A DNA stretch of 64,000 bases from Actinoplanes sp. TBRC 11911 (GTDB lineage Bacteria > Actinomycetota > Actinomycetes > Mycobacteriales > Micromonosporaceae), in NCBI RefSeq assembly GCF_012933445.1, contig NZ_JABBNC010000010.1:62001-126000 (forward strand), in the 5' to 3' direction. Each line of letters opens with the position of its first letter. Position 1 is the first letter of the stretch. The position numbers and the translations under genes are program-made. The notes under the pieces are model-generated. The model worked only from the letters and a program-made list of their open reading frames with translations, did no database searches and was not told where the DNA came from. This document shows, one piece after another, positions 1-8,398 of the stretch.

Positions 1-1
1 G

Positions 2-799
2 CTGATCGACGACCTCTACTACCTGCGGGGCGCGCCGCCGTACGCCCGGCTGACGCTGCCGCCCATGCCGGCGGCGCTGCTCATCGTCAACCTCGGGGCA
101 CCGTTTCGCATCCGCGCCGGCACCGACATCGGCACGGCCGAGTACGCCGACGGCTGCGTGATCACCACACCCAGCCGCGCGTTCGAGTTCAGCTACCCGG
201 CGCGAACCCGGTCGGTCGGCGCGCACCTCAAACCGTGGGGGCTGGCGCCGCTGCTGCCGATGCCCGCGGCCGAGCTGTGCGACCGGCCGCTGACGTTGGA
301 GCAGGTCTGGGGCCGGCCCGCCGTCGCCGCACTGCGCGACCGGCTGGCCACCGCCCGCGGACCGCAGCAGATGCTGACGCTGCTGGAAGACGAGCTGACG
401 CGGCGGCTACGCGAGACCGCCGGCCTGGGACTGGTCCGCCACCTGGGCGGCGTCATCGCGGGAACCGGCGGGACGATGCCGATCCGCGACCTCAGCGCGG
501 CAGCCGGTGTCAGCAGCACCCATCTGGCACAACGGTTCAAGGAGATCATCGGCGTCACACCCAAGCGGCTGGCCCGCACCCACCGCTTCACCGCCACCGT
601 GTTCGCGATCGACCCGGCCCGCCCGGTCGACTGGGGGGAACTCGCCGCCCGCGCCGGGTACTTCGACCAGGCCCACTTCGGCCACGAGTTCCGGGCGTTC
701 ACCGGGCTCACGCCGACCCGCTACGTCGAGGTCCGGCGGCGGTTCCTGCGCGAACACCCCGGCCACGCGATGGACGGATGGCCGCTGCCCGCCGATTGA
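2..799 (+). CDS. AraC-family transcriptional regulator, 5'-truncated by window edge
   Basis: The reading frame is open from base 2, so the start lies left of the window; the ATG at 65 is probably internal because good coding sequence (LIDDLYYLRGAPPYARLTL) precedes it. 265 residues are visible. The N-terminal half resembles the sensor domain found in many actinobacterial AraC proteins. The C-terminal third carries the two helix-turn-helix motifs typical of the family (ISDLSAAAGVSSTHLAQRF-like first helix pair, then AARAGYFDQAHFGHEFRAFTG, ending near GLTPTRY). It is expected to be a DNA-binding regulator. It lies 66 bp upstream of a DHFR-like reductase on the same strand, which may be its target; the effector is unknown. 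Confidence 0.85.
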   Translation: MIDDLYYLRGAPPYARLTLPPMPAALLIVNLGAPFRIRAGTDIGTAEYADGCVITTPSRAFEFSYPARTRSVGAHLKPWGLAPLLPMPAAELCDRPLTLEQVWGRPAVAALRDRLATARGPQQMLTLLEDELTRRLRETAGLGLVRHLGGVIAGTGGTMPIRDLSAAAGVSSTHLAQRFKEIIGVTPKRLARTHRFTATVFAIDPARPVDWGELAARAGYFDQAHFGHEFRAFTGLTPTRYVEVRRRFLREHPGHAMDGWPLPAD

Positions 800-865
800 T
801 TTCCTACAAGACCGGCAGCTCACGACACGCTAACTTGAGGGCACCCGTCAGCAGAGGAGAGGCCC

Positions 866-1447
866 GTGGGCACGGTGGTCATGTACAGCTCGGTGTCGGT
901 GGACGGCTTCGTCGCCGACGACAACGACCAGCCCGGGCCGCTGTTCGACTGGCTGACCAACGGCACCGTCGCCTTGGACGAGAGCGGCGCGGTGAAGGTG
1001 TCACAGACCTCCTACGACTACACCCGCCCGTACTGGGACCAGATCGGCGTGACGGTCGTCGGCCGGCACGTCTTCGACATGACCGACGGCTGGGACGGCA
1101 AGCCCCCGGGCGGCATCGACCACGTGGTCGTCGTGACACACCGGCCGGCACCCGACGGCTGGGACCCCGCAGCGCCGTTTCACTTCGTCGACGGCGTCGA
1201 AGCGGCCATAACGAAGGCGCAGGAGCTTGCCGGGGACCGCCTGGTCGAGGTCGCCGCCGGTGACGTCGGCGGGCAGGCGCTGGCCGCGGGCCTGATCGAC
1301 GAGGTACGCATGGACGTCGTCCCCGTCGTGTTCGGCTCCGGCAAACGCTACTTCGGGTCGGTCAACGCGCAGCACCTGCTCGACGACCCGGACGTGATCG
1401 CCGGCGACCGGGTGCTTCACCTGCGCTACCGGGTCCGCAAGCCCTAG
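866..1447 (+). CDS. Dihydrofolate reductase family protein (RibD C-terminal domain)
   Basis: 193 residues beginning with a GTG preceded by GGAGAGG. The N-terminus (VVMYSSVSVDGFVADDND) is the standard opening of small DHFR/RibD-like NADPH-dependent reductases, and the fold continues to the usual length with GGQALAAGLIDEVRMDVVPVV and the final strand LRYRVRKP. In this family the fold binds NAD(P)H, but the substrate of such stand-alone paralogues is usually unknown; it should not be taken as the housekeeping folate enzyme. It follows an AraC regulator and converges on the mycosin gene, overlapping its stop by 4 bp. Confidence 0.8.
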   Translation: MGTVVMYSSVSVDGFVADDNDQPGPLFDWLTNGTVALDESGAVKVSQTSYDYTRPYWDQIGVTVVGRHVFDMTDGWDGKPPGGIDHVVVVTHRPAPDGWDPAAPFHFVDGVEAAITKAQELAGDRLVEVAAGDVGGQALAAGLIDEVRMDVVPVVFGSGKRYFGSVNAQHLLDDPDVIAGDRVLHLRYRVRKP

Positions 1448-2637
1448 CCGCCGGGCGGCTGCCAGCCCCGCCCGCGGCCCCGGCGCACGATCACCGCGAC
1501 GGCCGCCAGCAGCAGCACCAGCCCGGTCGCGGCCGCCGCGAACACCAGCGCCCGGCTCTGCGCGTGCTCCCGCCGCTGAGCCAGCGCGATCGTCCCCGGA
1601 TCCTGCGGGTTCATCCGCTGCGGCGCCGCCGCGGCCCGCGTCGCCGGGCCCAAGGTCTGGGTCAGCGCCCGATACGGGTTGAGCAGCCCGAACCCGTAGT
1701 CGTCGCTGCGCGCCCCGCCCGGCGCCGGATCCGTCGTCGCTTCCAGACGCTGCTCGACCTGCGCCGGGCTCAGCTCCGGAAAACGCTGCCGGATCAACGC
1801 CGCGGTCGCCGACACGAACGGCGCCGCGAAACTCGTACCCTGATCGACGCGCTGCCCACCGCCGCGCGCCGCCACCGTCACCCGGTCACCGATCGCGACG
1901 ACGTCCACATAGTCGCCGTGCTGCGAATACGACGCCCGGCTCCCGTCCGCCGTCACCGCACCCACCCCGATCACCCCGGCGTACGCGGCCGGGTACGGCG
2001 TCGGGTTGCCGTCCTGCTCGCCGCCCCGGTTACCGGCAGCGGCCACCACGACCACCCCCGCCGCGACCGCCCGCCGCACCGCCCGCTCCACCAGAGAGTT
2101 GTCGTCGGTCATCACCAGCGACAAGTTGATCACCTGGACGTCCGCGTCGACCGCGAAGTCGATCGCCGCCGCGAACTGCGCCGGCGTACCCCGGTCACCA
2201 ACCGCCTTACCGTCGATCTCGGCCTGCTCACTGATCCGGATCGGCACGATCTCCGCCTCCGGCGCCAGCCCCTGAAAACCGGTCTCGCGGCTCGGGCGGG
2301 CGGCGATCAGACTGGCCACCGCCGTGCCGTGCCCGACGCAGTCCTGCCGGCCGTCCGGCTCCCCGTGCAGGAAATCCCGCCCCTGCCGCACCGCGTCACG
2401 CAGCTGCGGATGACCGGCGTCGACCCCGGAATCAATCACCGCGACCCGCACGCCCCGGCCGGTCGCGAACGCGGCGAGCCGGCCCGGCGCGTACACCTGA
2501 TCCTCCAGGGGCGTGCCCCGGCTGACTGGCGACGCGACCGCCGGTGTCTGGCACACCTCGGCCGCCCGCGCCGGCACCGGCACAGCAAGCGCGACCAGGA
2601 CGGCCGTGACGGTGACCGCGGCGCGTCGCCCACCCAT
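1444..2637 (-). CDS. Mycosin-type subtilisin-like serine protease (S8), membrane-anchored
   Basis: 397 residues. A signal peptide (residues 1-25, ending AVPVPARA) leads into a peptidase S8 domain with the catalytic Asp in VAVIDSGVDAGHP, His in DCVGHGTAVASL, the oxyanion Asn in VVAAAGNRGG and Ser in DQGTSFAAPFVSATAA. A C-terminal hydrophobic segment (about 360-383) followed by RRGRGRG would anchor it with the protease outside. This arrangement is that of mycosins, the proteases of type VII secretion loci. No EccB/C/D or WXG100 gene is visible nearby, so a link to secretion rests on the family alone. Convergent overlap of 4 bp with the DHFR-like gene. Confidence 0.85.
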   Translation of the reverse strand: MGGRRAAVTVTAVLVALAVPVPARAAEVCQTPAVASPVSRGTPLEDQVYAPGRLAAFATGRGVRVAVIDSGVDAGHPQLRDAVRQGRDFLHGEPDGRQDCVGHGTAVASLIAARPSRETGFQGLAPEAEIVPIRISEQAEIDGKAVGDRGTPAQFAAAIDFAVDADVQVINLSLVMTDDNSLVERAVRRAVAAGVVVVAAAGNRGGEQDGNPTPYPAAYAGVIGVGAVTADGSRASYSQHGDYVDVVAIGDRVTVAARGGGQRVDQGTSFAAPFVSATAALIRQRFPELSPAQVEQRLEATTDPAPGGARSDDYGFGLLNPYRALTQTLGPATRAAAAPQRMNPQDPGTIALAQRREHAQSRALVFAAAATGLVLLLAAVAVIVRRGRGRGWQPPGG

Positions 2638-2649
2638 CCCGGCCTCCCG

Positions 2650-2943
2650 TCACGTCGACTGCCATGGATGGTATCGAGGGGGTGCGACATCCCCGCCCGG
2701 CCGGCCGAACCGGTCCGGGTCCCCATCCGGCTCGCCGAACCCGCCCGGATCTCCGCCCGCCCGGCCGAACCTGTCCAGATCCTCGTCCGGCTCGCCGAAC
2801 CTGTCCAGATCCTCGTCCGGCTCGCCGAACCCGTCCAGATCCTCGTCCGGCTCGCCGAACCCGTCCGAGTAGCGGGCGGTTGTGCCCGCGCACCGCACCC
2901 GGCTACGTTGTGGGCGTCGCCGGGACCCGTGCGGTCGCGCCAC
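2650..2943 (-). CDS. Possible small acidic decapeptide-repeat protein
   Basis: A 97-codon frame that stops 12 bp upstream of the mycosin start on the same strand. Its centre is a run of decapeptides GFGEPDEDLD/RFGEPDEDLD encoded by the 30-bp repeat, giving a strongly acidic Asp/Glu/Pro/Gly-rich stretch, and the codon third positions look actinobacterial. Against it, no ribosome binding site is evident at the ATG, the first 25 residues are basic and low-complexity, and plus-strand frames are also open. It may be chance coding of a repeat. Confidence 0.25.
   Translation of the reverse strand: MARPHGSRRRPQRSRVRCAGTTARYSDGFGEPDEDLDGFGEPDEDLDRFGEPDEDLDRFGRAGGDPGGFGEPDGDPDRFGRPGGDVAPPRYHPWQST
2711..2870. 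repeat. 30-bp tandem repeat, about five units
   Basis: Units start at 2711, 2741, 2771, 2801 and 2831 with a partial copy at 2861. The units at 2771 and 2801 are identical, 2831 differs by one base and the first two are degenerate. The period is a multiple of three, so the repeat keeps all frames open, encoding GFGEPDEDLD-like decapeptides on the minus strand. Confidence 0.9.
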
Positions 2944-3122
2944 TGTGCATTCGCCTCGCGGCCCAGACCCTCACGTCGAGGCCCGCCGACGAGGACGCGT
3001 CATCCCGGATGGAGGTTCGCCATTCCCAGCGCCCAGGCGGCACCGCGCACCGACTCGCTCAGCACCCTAGGCCCCTCTTTCCGGGCGGCATCCCGCGCCG
3101 GGAACGCCGCCGCGGCCGCCGC

Positions 3123-3641
3123 GTGAACGGTCTGCGGCTGGTCGCCGCCGGACCCACCCGGTCGCTACGCCGCGCGTTGTTCGGCGGCGACGACCCGCTC
3201 GACGAGGCCGGCCGCAACACCGCCCGCACCATGCAGATCGCCGGCCCGTGGGTGTGCGCACCATCGCGCGCCGCCCAGCAGACCGTCCTCGAACTCGGCG
3301 GCACCAACGCCCTGCTCGAACCGGCACTGTCCGATCCGGACTACGGCACCTGGACCGGCCGCACCCTGTCCGACGTCGACGCCACGACCTGGCTGACCGA
3401 CCCGGACGCGGCCCCGCACGGCGGCGAGTCCCTGTCCGCGGTCCGCGCCCGCGCCGGCGCCTGGCTCGACCACCACACCGACACGACCTTGACGGCGGTC
3501 GCGCACACCACGATCGTGCGGGCCCTGCTCGCGTACGCCCTGAGAACGCCCCCCGACGGCATCTGGTCGCTGGAGGTGGCACCGCTATCGGTGTCGCACC
3601 TGACCTACCGCGCCGGCCGCTGGCACCTGTCCATCACCTGA
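3123..3641 (+). CDS. Histidine phosphatase-like protein lacking the RHG catalytic motif
   Basis: 172 residues from a GTG at 3123, chosen because homology begins there (VNGLRLVAAGPT). An ATG at 3009 in the same frame would add a low-complexity Arg-rich leader; neither start has a strong ribosome binding site. The sequence follows the histidine phosphatase fold: SRAAQQT with the second Arg, DPDYGTWTGRT, GGESLSAVRARA with the acidic residue and AHTTIVRALLAYAL with the second His. The first motif, which should read RHG(x)T and hold the phosphorylated His, is AAGPT. Known family members need that His, so this copy is probably not a phosphatase, or acts by binding. Confidence 0.7.
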   Translation: MNGLRLVAAGPTRSLRRALFGGDDPLDEAGRNTARTMQIAGPWVCAPSRAAQQTVLELGGTNALLEPALSDPDYGTWTGRTLSDVDATTWLTDPDAAPHGGESLSAVRARAGAWLDHHTDTTLTAVAHTTIVRALLAYALRTPPDGIWSLEVAPLSVSHLTYRAGRWHLSIT

Positions 3642-3689
3642 GGCGCCTTCCTGCCCACCGCGCCCCCACGTAGAGGCCTCCGGCACCAC

Positions 3690-4703
3690 CTAGAGCGCCT
3701 CCCGCGCCCACCGCGCCACCACCTCCAGCACCGGACGCCGGCCCGCGAGCATCCCCTCGATGCCCCGCTCGTCATACACCGGAGTCCGCGACCAGCCTGC
3801 CCCCGCGGCCATCACCATCCGCGGCGCCAGCCAGAAATACTTCGCCGCCCCCGTCGTCACGATCGCCCGCCGCACCAGCCGCGGATCCACCGCCCCGTCC
3901 AACCCCCGCGCATACGACTCCGCGACCGCACCCACCAAAGCGTCGAGCAGTCCGATATCGATCAGCCCGTCCAGGAACGAGTCGAGGGCCAGGTTCGCCG
4001 CGTCCTCGCCGATCGCGCCCGGCCCCACGAACGCCCAGTCGAGCAGCACCGGCCCGTCCGCGGCGAACACCAGGTTCATCGGCCACACGTCGTGGTGACA
4101 CAGCGTACGGGGAAGCATGTCCACCGCCGCAAGAACGTCCAGCCGCCGCTCCCACAGCACGCGCAGCCCCGCCCGCAGCGCTGCCGGCCAGACCGCCGCC
4201 ACCACCGGATGATCCCAGTCGAGATCGTCGTTGACCGGCTGGGCGAGGGTGTAGTCGCGCAGCGAGTCGCGGGCCAGCCACGGGTACGACGGCGGCCGGC
4301 CCAGCCAGTGCCGATGCGCGCCGCCGAGCCGGTACGCCACGTCCGCGATCGCGTCCACCCCGCCGTGGATGCCCTGCGTGCCGCGCACGTCCTCCAGCCA
4401 CATCGCCACCGAATCCGCCCCGAGCGGCACCACCTCGTACAGCGCCGGCGCCCGCAACCCGGGAAGCGTGAGCCCCGCCGAGTACGCCAACGGCTCACGC
4501 CGCCAGTAGTTGAAATGCCCCGGATCGTCGCTGGCCGCCAGGTGCGCCGCCGCACCGTCACGCCGCCGGTTCACGATCTTCAGTACCGCCGTGCCGGTGT
4601 CGCGGTGCACCCGCCACACCCCGCCGGTGACCTCGTTGGCCGTGCTGTGCGTGAGCTCGTCGGCCCGCCACGACGGCTGCAGCAATCCGGCGGGAAGGGG
4701 CAT
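3690..4703 (-). CDS. Aminoglycoside phosphotransferase-like kinase
   Basis: 337 residues from an ATG at 4703. Kinase-like fold of the APH/choline-kinase type: the catalytic loop [12 protein letters not shown] (HxDxxxxN) and the metal-binding [16 protein letters not shown] segment are both intact, with a helical C-terminus. The family phosphorylates small hydroxylated molecules, including antibiotics and choline-like compounds. Nothing in the neighbourhood identifies the substrate, so resistance should not be assumed. It is a single gene, followed upstream by a long non-coding block. Confidence 0.75.
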   Translation of the reverse strand: MPLPAGLLQPSWRADELTHSTANEVTGGVWRVHRDTGTAVLKIVNRRRDGAAAHLAASDDPGHFNYWRREPLAYSAGLTLPGLRAPALYEVVPLGADSVAMWLEDVRGTQGIHGGVDAIADVAYRLGGAHRHWLGRPPSYPWLARDSLRDYTLAQPVNDDLDWDHPVVAAVWPAALRAGLRVLWERRLDVLAAVDMLPRTLCHHDVWPMNLVFAADGPVLLDWAFVGPGAIGEDAANLALDSFLDGLIDIGLLDALVGAVAESYARGLDGAVDPRLVRRAIVTTGAAKYFWLAPRMVMAAGAGWSRTPVYDERGIEGMLAGRRPVLEVVARWAREAL

Positions 4704-5100
4704 CGCGGAAGCGTACCGGGAGATCTGTTTTTCCCGTCGACGCCCGTCACCGGAAACCAGAACAGGTTTGACGCCCCCGCCTCCGGCACCTCGGCGGCCA
4801 GCGCGTCCGGGCGCTCGACATCCGTCTCAGCACCCTGCGGTGCGGGTCCAGGCTCGCGGGTTGACCGTTCCCGCTGCGGTGCCGGGCCTGGACCTGCGTT
4901 GTAACCGCTCCCGAGCTAGCTGCGGCGGATCCCAAGTCCCGCCCGGGTCACGCCGCCGCAACCTGCAACCGACCGACATCGGCCGCCGAGACAACCAACG
5001 AGCCCGCACTTGTCTGCGGTGGCCGCCGCCAATCCTCGGCGTCGTACATGCCTTCGGTTGCCGCGAGCCTCGTCGCCGATCCCACTATGCGGCGATCCCC

Positions 5101-5320
5101 ACCACATCGTGGACTTTCTCGAGACCTTGGAGACCTACGCCCATATGCGAGCCATAAATCTCCAAGGTCTACAAAACGCCAGGGAAAGCAGGCGAACAAA
5201 GGCCGCAAGAGGGGATGAAAGTACCTCCACAGTGGACACGGGTCTCACATAGTGGACTCGCAGCCACGATGTGGTCGCCAATCCCGCACAACGGACGCAG
5301 GTCCCACATCATGGGCTTCG
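5101..5320. repeat. Cluster of CCAC...GTGG-like palindromic words
   Basis: Short near-palindromes recur around hairpin A: CCACATCGTGG (5102), CCACAGTGGA (5226), CACATAGTGGA (5244), CCACGATGTGG (5264), GCACAACGGAC (5286) and CCCACATCATGGG (5303). The last five are spaced roughly 20 bp apart. Similar clusters accompany hairpin copies C and D. Confidence 0.6.
5122..5170 (+). repeat. Dispersed hairpin element, copy A
   Basis: 12-bp arms AGACCTTGGAGA / TCTCCAAGGTCT flank an inner segment that contains the conserved 19-nt loop ACGCCCATATGCGAGCCAT. The same loop and arms recur at 23455, 25960 and 49218. This copy has the weakest inner stem, being unpaired next to the loop. Confidence 0.85.
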
Positions 5321-5783
5321 AGTGGTCCCGCGCGTTCCCGGCCGACACTCGCGAGCTCGCCGTCCCCGGAGGGCGGCGAGCGCTGGTTGACCTGGCCGAT
5401 TCGGGTGTCGCCGTGCGGCGTTACGCGGTTTGGCCAGGATGCGCGGGGCGATGCCGGCTTTGGCGGCGCACGTTCGGCCAGGCCGGTTCGGTGGTCGCCG
5501 TGCCGCATTACGACCACCGCCGACGTGGAGATCCATTTCGTTCTGGTCGCACCCAACGCCAAACGCACGATCGCAGACCCGCCGCACCGGCCTGCACCAA
5601 CTCGAGCCCGGCTCAAAGGGTCGCGCCGACCAACCGCGACGACTTCAACCTCACCCTGACGACGCCAGCCCCGAGTCCACCTGGGGAGCCACCGCCGACA
5701 GACCCCAACCCAAATCAAAGCGGGGATGTCGTTGATTCCTTTTTGGTTTTGCTTTGGGTTTGTTCCGGTGACGTAACCCAGCG

Positions 5784-5814
5784 CACACCCCGTAAGTCGT
5801 CCTAGGATGCTAGG
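5784..5814 (+). promoter_or_regulatory. 31-bp CCTAG element, copy 1
   Basis: The element begins CACACCCCGTAAG and ends with the inverted repeat CCTAG-GATG-CTAGG (5801-5814). Near-identical copies occur at 22142 and 26771. It lies about 130 bp upstream of the gene at 5943. It is operator-like in shape; the binding protein is unknown. Confidence 0.55.
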
Positions 5815-5942
5815 TCTTTGGGGTTTCGCCGACCCAGCGCTCGGACTGGTCTGCCAGCAGACGGGCGGCGAACTCGAGACCACAAATCGCGGCGGTGTGG
5901 TGGCGTGTCGTGCCAAACCGAGCGGCCTAGGCTCGGCAAACG

Positions 5943-7073
5943 ATGAACGAGAACGACACCGACGAAGCCGTCGAAACCCGCCCCTGCGCCTACTGCGGAC
6001 GTCCCGTCCCCCAACGGGCCGCGGCGGGCCGGCCCTTCCGCTACTGCCGGGACAACGACGGCGAATGCCAGCGCGCCTCCCGCAACGTCCGGATGCGCCA
6101 CCGGGCCTCCCCCGGCCTCGCCGGTCAGGTCGCCCGCACCTGGGAGATCGTCGACCGCCTCGACCAGGCCGTCGAGACGCTCACCGAGTCGCTGCACTCC
6201 GAGCTCTCCCCGGCCGGCGTGGACCGGCGCGTGGCCGAGGTCCGCGCCGAGACCTCCGAGCAGGTCGCCGCCGCCCACACCGAACGCGACGACGCCCGCC
6301 GCGACGCCGACAAGGCCGAAGCCGCCGCCGCCGACGCGCACCGGCTGGCCGCCGCGGCGACCGCGGAACGCGACGAGGCCCGCCAGCACGCGTCCGAGTC
6401 GGAGCGCCGCGCCACCACTGCCACGCAGGCCGCCGCCGACGCCGAGACGGCCCGGGACGAGGCCCGCCGGGAGGCCACCGCCGCCGCGGCCCTGCGCGAG
6501 CGTGCCGAATCCGACCGGGACGCCGCCACCGGCCGGCTCACCGCGACCCGGGAGGAGCTCGCCACCGTCCGGGCCGAGCTGCAGGACGCCCGCCGCGAGC
6601 GCGATTCCACCGAACGAGACCTCGCCACCGCCCTCCGCGACGCCCAGACCACCGCCGAACGCGCCGACGAACTCCGCCAGGAACGCGACACGGCCCGCGA
6701 GCAGACCCGCCAAGCCGAGTCCGCCCAGCGCGCGTCCGCCGAGCAGCTGGAGACAACCACCAAAACCCTTGCCGACGTACGCCGGGACGCCGCCGTCACC
6801 GAGACCGGACTCCGCGAGCAGGCCACGGCGGCGCTGTCCGAACGGGACGCGCTGCGGCGTACGCAAGAGGATCTGGAAAGGGCAGTGGAACGCGCCGCCC
6901 AGGACCGCACCGACCTGGAACGCCGCCTCGCCACCGCGGTCGCCGACGCCGAGGCCGCCCAGTCCCGCGCCGCCCAGCTGTCCACTCAGGTCAGCGATCT
7001 GGCCTCAGCGCTGGCCTCCCTGGGCCCGTCCCGCCCGGCCGTCGCACCGCAGCAGCCGGCAGCCGGCCGTTGA
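5943..7073 (+). CDS. Alanine/arginine-rich coiled-coil protein with N-terminal Cys motif
   Basis: 376 residues from an ATG at 5943. Residues about 12-45 hold a putative zinc-binding motif, CAYCGRPV with a following YCRDNDGECQ (four Cys). From about residue 65 to 365 the protein is one long highly charged coiled coil with Ala, Glu, Arg and Asp heptads, ending in a Pro/Ala tail. No enzyme domain or membrane segment is seen. I do not recognise a named family; the form suggests a cytoplasmic DNA-associated or scaffold protein. It is a single gene in its own transcription unit. Confidence 0.7.
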   Translation: MNENDTDEAVETRPCAYCGRPVPQRAAAGRPFRYCRDNDGECQRASRNVRMRHRASPGLAGQVARTWEIVDRLDQAVETLTESLHSELSPAGVDRRVAEVRAETSEQVAAAHTERDDARRDADKAEAAAADAHRLAAAATAERDEARQHASESERRATTATQAAADAETARDEARREATAAAALRERAESDRDAATGRLTATREELATVRAELQDARRERDSTERDLATALRDAQTTAERADELRQERDTAREQTRQAESAQRASAEQLETTTKTLADVRRDAAVTETGLREQATAALSERDALRRTQEDLERAVERAAQDRTDLERRLATAVADAEAAQSRAAQLSTQVSDLASALASLGPSRPAVAPQQPAAGR

Positions 7074-7185
7074 CCGCCGGACCGCAGAGTTGCTGATCAC
7101 CCACATAGATCGAGTAGAGATCCATCGATCGCGCCAGCGATGGCCCGGAACAGGGGCGAGGAGAAGCAGGCTTACCCCTGCCGGC

Positions 7186-7692
7186 TTACGCCAGCCGCTC
7201 GATGATCTCCGCGGCCACCTTCTCCGGCTCCCGGGTCCCGTCGATCAGGCACGCGTCCTGCGCCGCCGCGAACGTCGCCAGCGCCTGCTCGACATGATCA
7301 AGCCGCCACTGCCGTGCCTCCGTGTCGACCTCGTCCGACAAGATCCGGGCCCGCAGCACCCCCGACGGCACCACCAGCACGAACTCCCGCACGCCGGCAC
7401 CGGCCGCCCGCGACCCCTCGAAAATCTCCGCCCGATATCCCGCGTCGATCAGGCTCATCGGCACGACCCAGGTACGCGGATACGACCGGTCCAGCCCTGC
7501 GAGGGTCTCCACCACCAGGTGCCGCCACAGGGGTATGTCCTGGAAGTCCCCGGTCGGCGACGTCACGAACGCTCTCAGCAGATAACCGACGTACTCTGGG
7601 TCGAAAACCTTGGCGTCCGCGAGACCCGCGGCCAGCAGACCCGCCGTCGTGGTCTTCCCGGCGCCGAACGCTCCGTTGATCCACACGATCAT
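7186..7692 (-). CDS. TmrB-like P-loop ATP-binding protein
   Basis: 168 residues. The ATG at 7692 is chosen because MIVWINGAFGAGKTTTAGLL is the characteristic opening of TmrB-type proteins and carries the Walker A motif GAFGAGKT. Later blocks also agree with the family: FDPEYVGYLLRAFV, DFQDIPLWRHLV and VPMSLI. TmrB of Bacillus subtilis confers tunicamycin resistance by binding the drug; relatives are often simply annotated as AAA family ATPases. It is convergent with the coiled-coil gene and stands alone, so a resistance role here is unproven. Confidence 0.75.
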   Translation of the reverse strand: MIVWINGAFGAGKTTTAGLLAAGLADAKVFDPEYVGYLLRAFVTSPTGDFQDIPLWRHLVVETLAGLDRSYPRTWVVPMSLIDAGYRAEIFEGSRAAGAGVREFVLVVPSGVLRARILSDEVDTEARQWRLDHVEQALATFAAAQDACLIDGTREPEKVAAEIIERLA

Positions 7693-8040
7693 GGCGGCGA
7701 GTCTGTCAACGCCGCGCAAGCCACCCGGTCGTGAAGTTTTACCGAACTGAGTTCATCAAGCGGGTCGGATCTGGCCTGACCTGCGCCGGAGAAATGGGCT
7801 GTAACCGGTCGGGTGACCGACATTGCACCACCCGCACATCTCCCATAAGGGCGTAAAATGGACCAAGGTCCACTTCGGCGGGGGTCGGCAGTCCCGAGTA
7901 TGGGCCGCGTCCGGTTACGCTCGTAGCGTTAACACCGCCGTCACAACGGTGGTCCGGAGCATTGGCGACCGCGGAATCCCGCGGCCGCCCCTTTCGTTAC
8001 ACCAACGAGAGCAGCACCACGAGCGAGGGGAAAGCCGATC
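7693..8040. other. Promoter region between TmrB-like gene and rbpA
   Basis: 348 bp between divergent genes, with no coding frame. It holds the SigR-type promoter at 7973-7998, a perfect palindrome TGGACC-AA-GGTCCA at 7859-7872 and an imperfect inverted repeat ACCGCCGT/ACGGTGGT around 7934-7953. Confidence 0.6.
7973..7998 (+). promoter_or_regulatory. SigR-type promoter of rbpA
   Basis: GGAAT (7973-7977) and GTT (7996-7998) are separated by exactly 18 bp, the consensus for the thiol-stress sigma factor SigR of actinomycetes. rbpA is a known SigR target in Streptomyces. The start codon is 43 bp downstream of the -10 element. Confidence 0.7.
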
Positions 8041-8379
8041 ATGGGCGAACGCATGCTGCGCGGCAGCCGTCTTGGCGCAGTCAGCTACGAGTCCGACCGC
8101 AACACCGAGCTGGCGCCCCGGCAGACCCGCGAGTACCTGTGCGTGAAGGGTCACCAGTTCGAGGTGCCGTTCGCCGTCGATGCCGAGGTGCCCACCACCT
8201 GGGAATGCAAATTCGACGGCAGCGTCGCCCGTCTGGTGGACGGAAGCGAGCCGGAGCAGAAGAAGGCGAAGCCGCCGCGCACCCACTGGGACATGCTTCT
8301 CGAGCGGCGTTCCATCGCCGAGCTGGAGGACATTCTCAACGAGCGGCTCCAGGAGGTGCGTACGCGCCGGGGCCGATAA
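8041..8379 (+). CDS. rbpA: RNA polymerase-binding protein RbpA
   Basis: 112 residues from an ATG preceded by GAGGGGAAA. The opening MGERMLRGSRLGAVSYESDR, the zinc-site region EYLCVKGHQFEVPF...TTWECKFDG and the basic C-terminus with PRTHWDMLLERRS, ELEDILNERL are those of RbpA. The protein binds RNA polymerase and the principal sigma factor and stabilises the open complex; it is confined to Actinobacteria. It is the only gene between its own promoter and a strong terminator. Confidence 0.97.
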   Translation: MGERMLRGSRLGAVSYESDRNTELAPRQTREYLCVKGHQFEVPFAVDAEVPTTWECKFDGSVARLVDGSEPEQKKAKPPRTHWDMLLERRSIAELEDILNERLQEVRTRRGR

Positions 8380-8398
8380 AGGGGTACCACGAGATACG

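Larger units (their letters stand above)
2638..3122. other. Non-coding gap between mycosin and histidine phosphatase genes
   Basis: 485 bp without a confidently coding gene. The left half is a 30-bp tandem repeat (2711-2870). A 97-codon minus-strand frame across it is listed separately at low confidence. The rest is GC-rich sequence in which I see no hairpin or clear promoter. Confidence 0.5.
4704..5942. other. 1.2-kb non-coding block with dispersed elements
   Basis: No frame in this block looks like a gene. It holds hairpin copy A (5122-5170), a cluster of CCAC...GTGG-like words (about 5101-5320), an unusually T-rich tract on the plus strand (about 5730-5765) and the 31-bp CCTAG element (5784-5814). 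A small palindrome TCTGC-CA-GCAGA lies at 5850-5861. The right end presumably carries the promoter of the coiled-coil gene at 5943. Confidence 0.6.

Noticed and set aside
3009..3122. Extending the histidine phosphatase to the ATG at 3009
   Set aside because: The extra 38 residues are Arg/Pro-rich without similarity to the fold, which starts exactly at the GTG at 3123.
5215..5916. Overlapping frames of 196 and 223 codons in the 4.7-5.9 kb gap
   Set aside because: They run through hairpin and word-cluster sequence, have poor actinobacterial codon pattern and show no domain.
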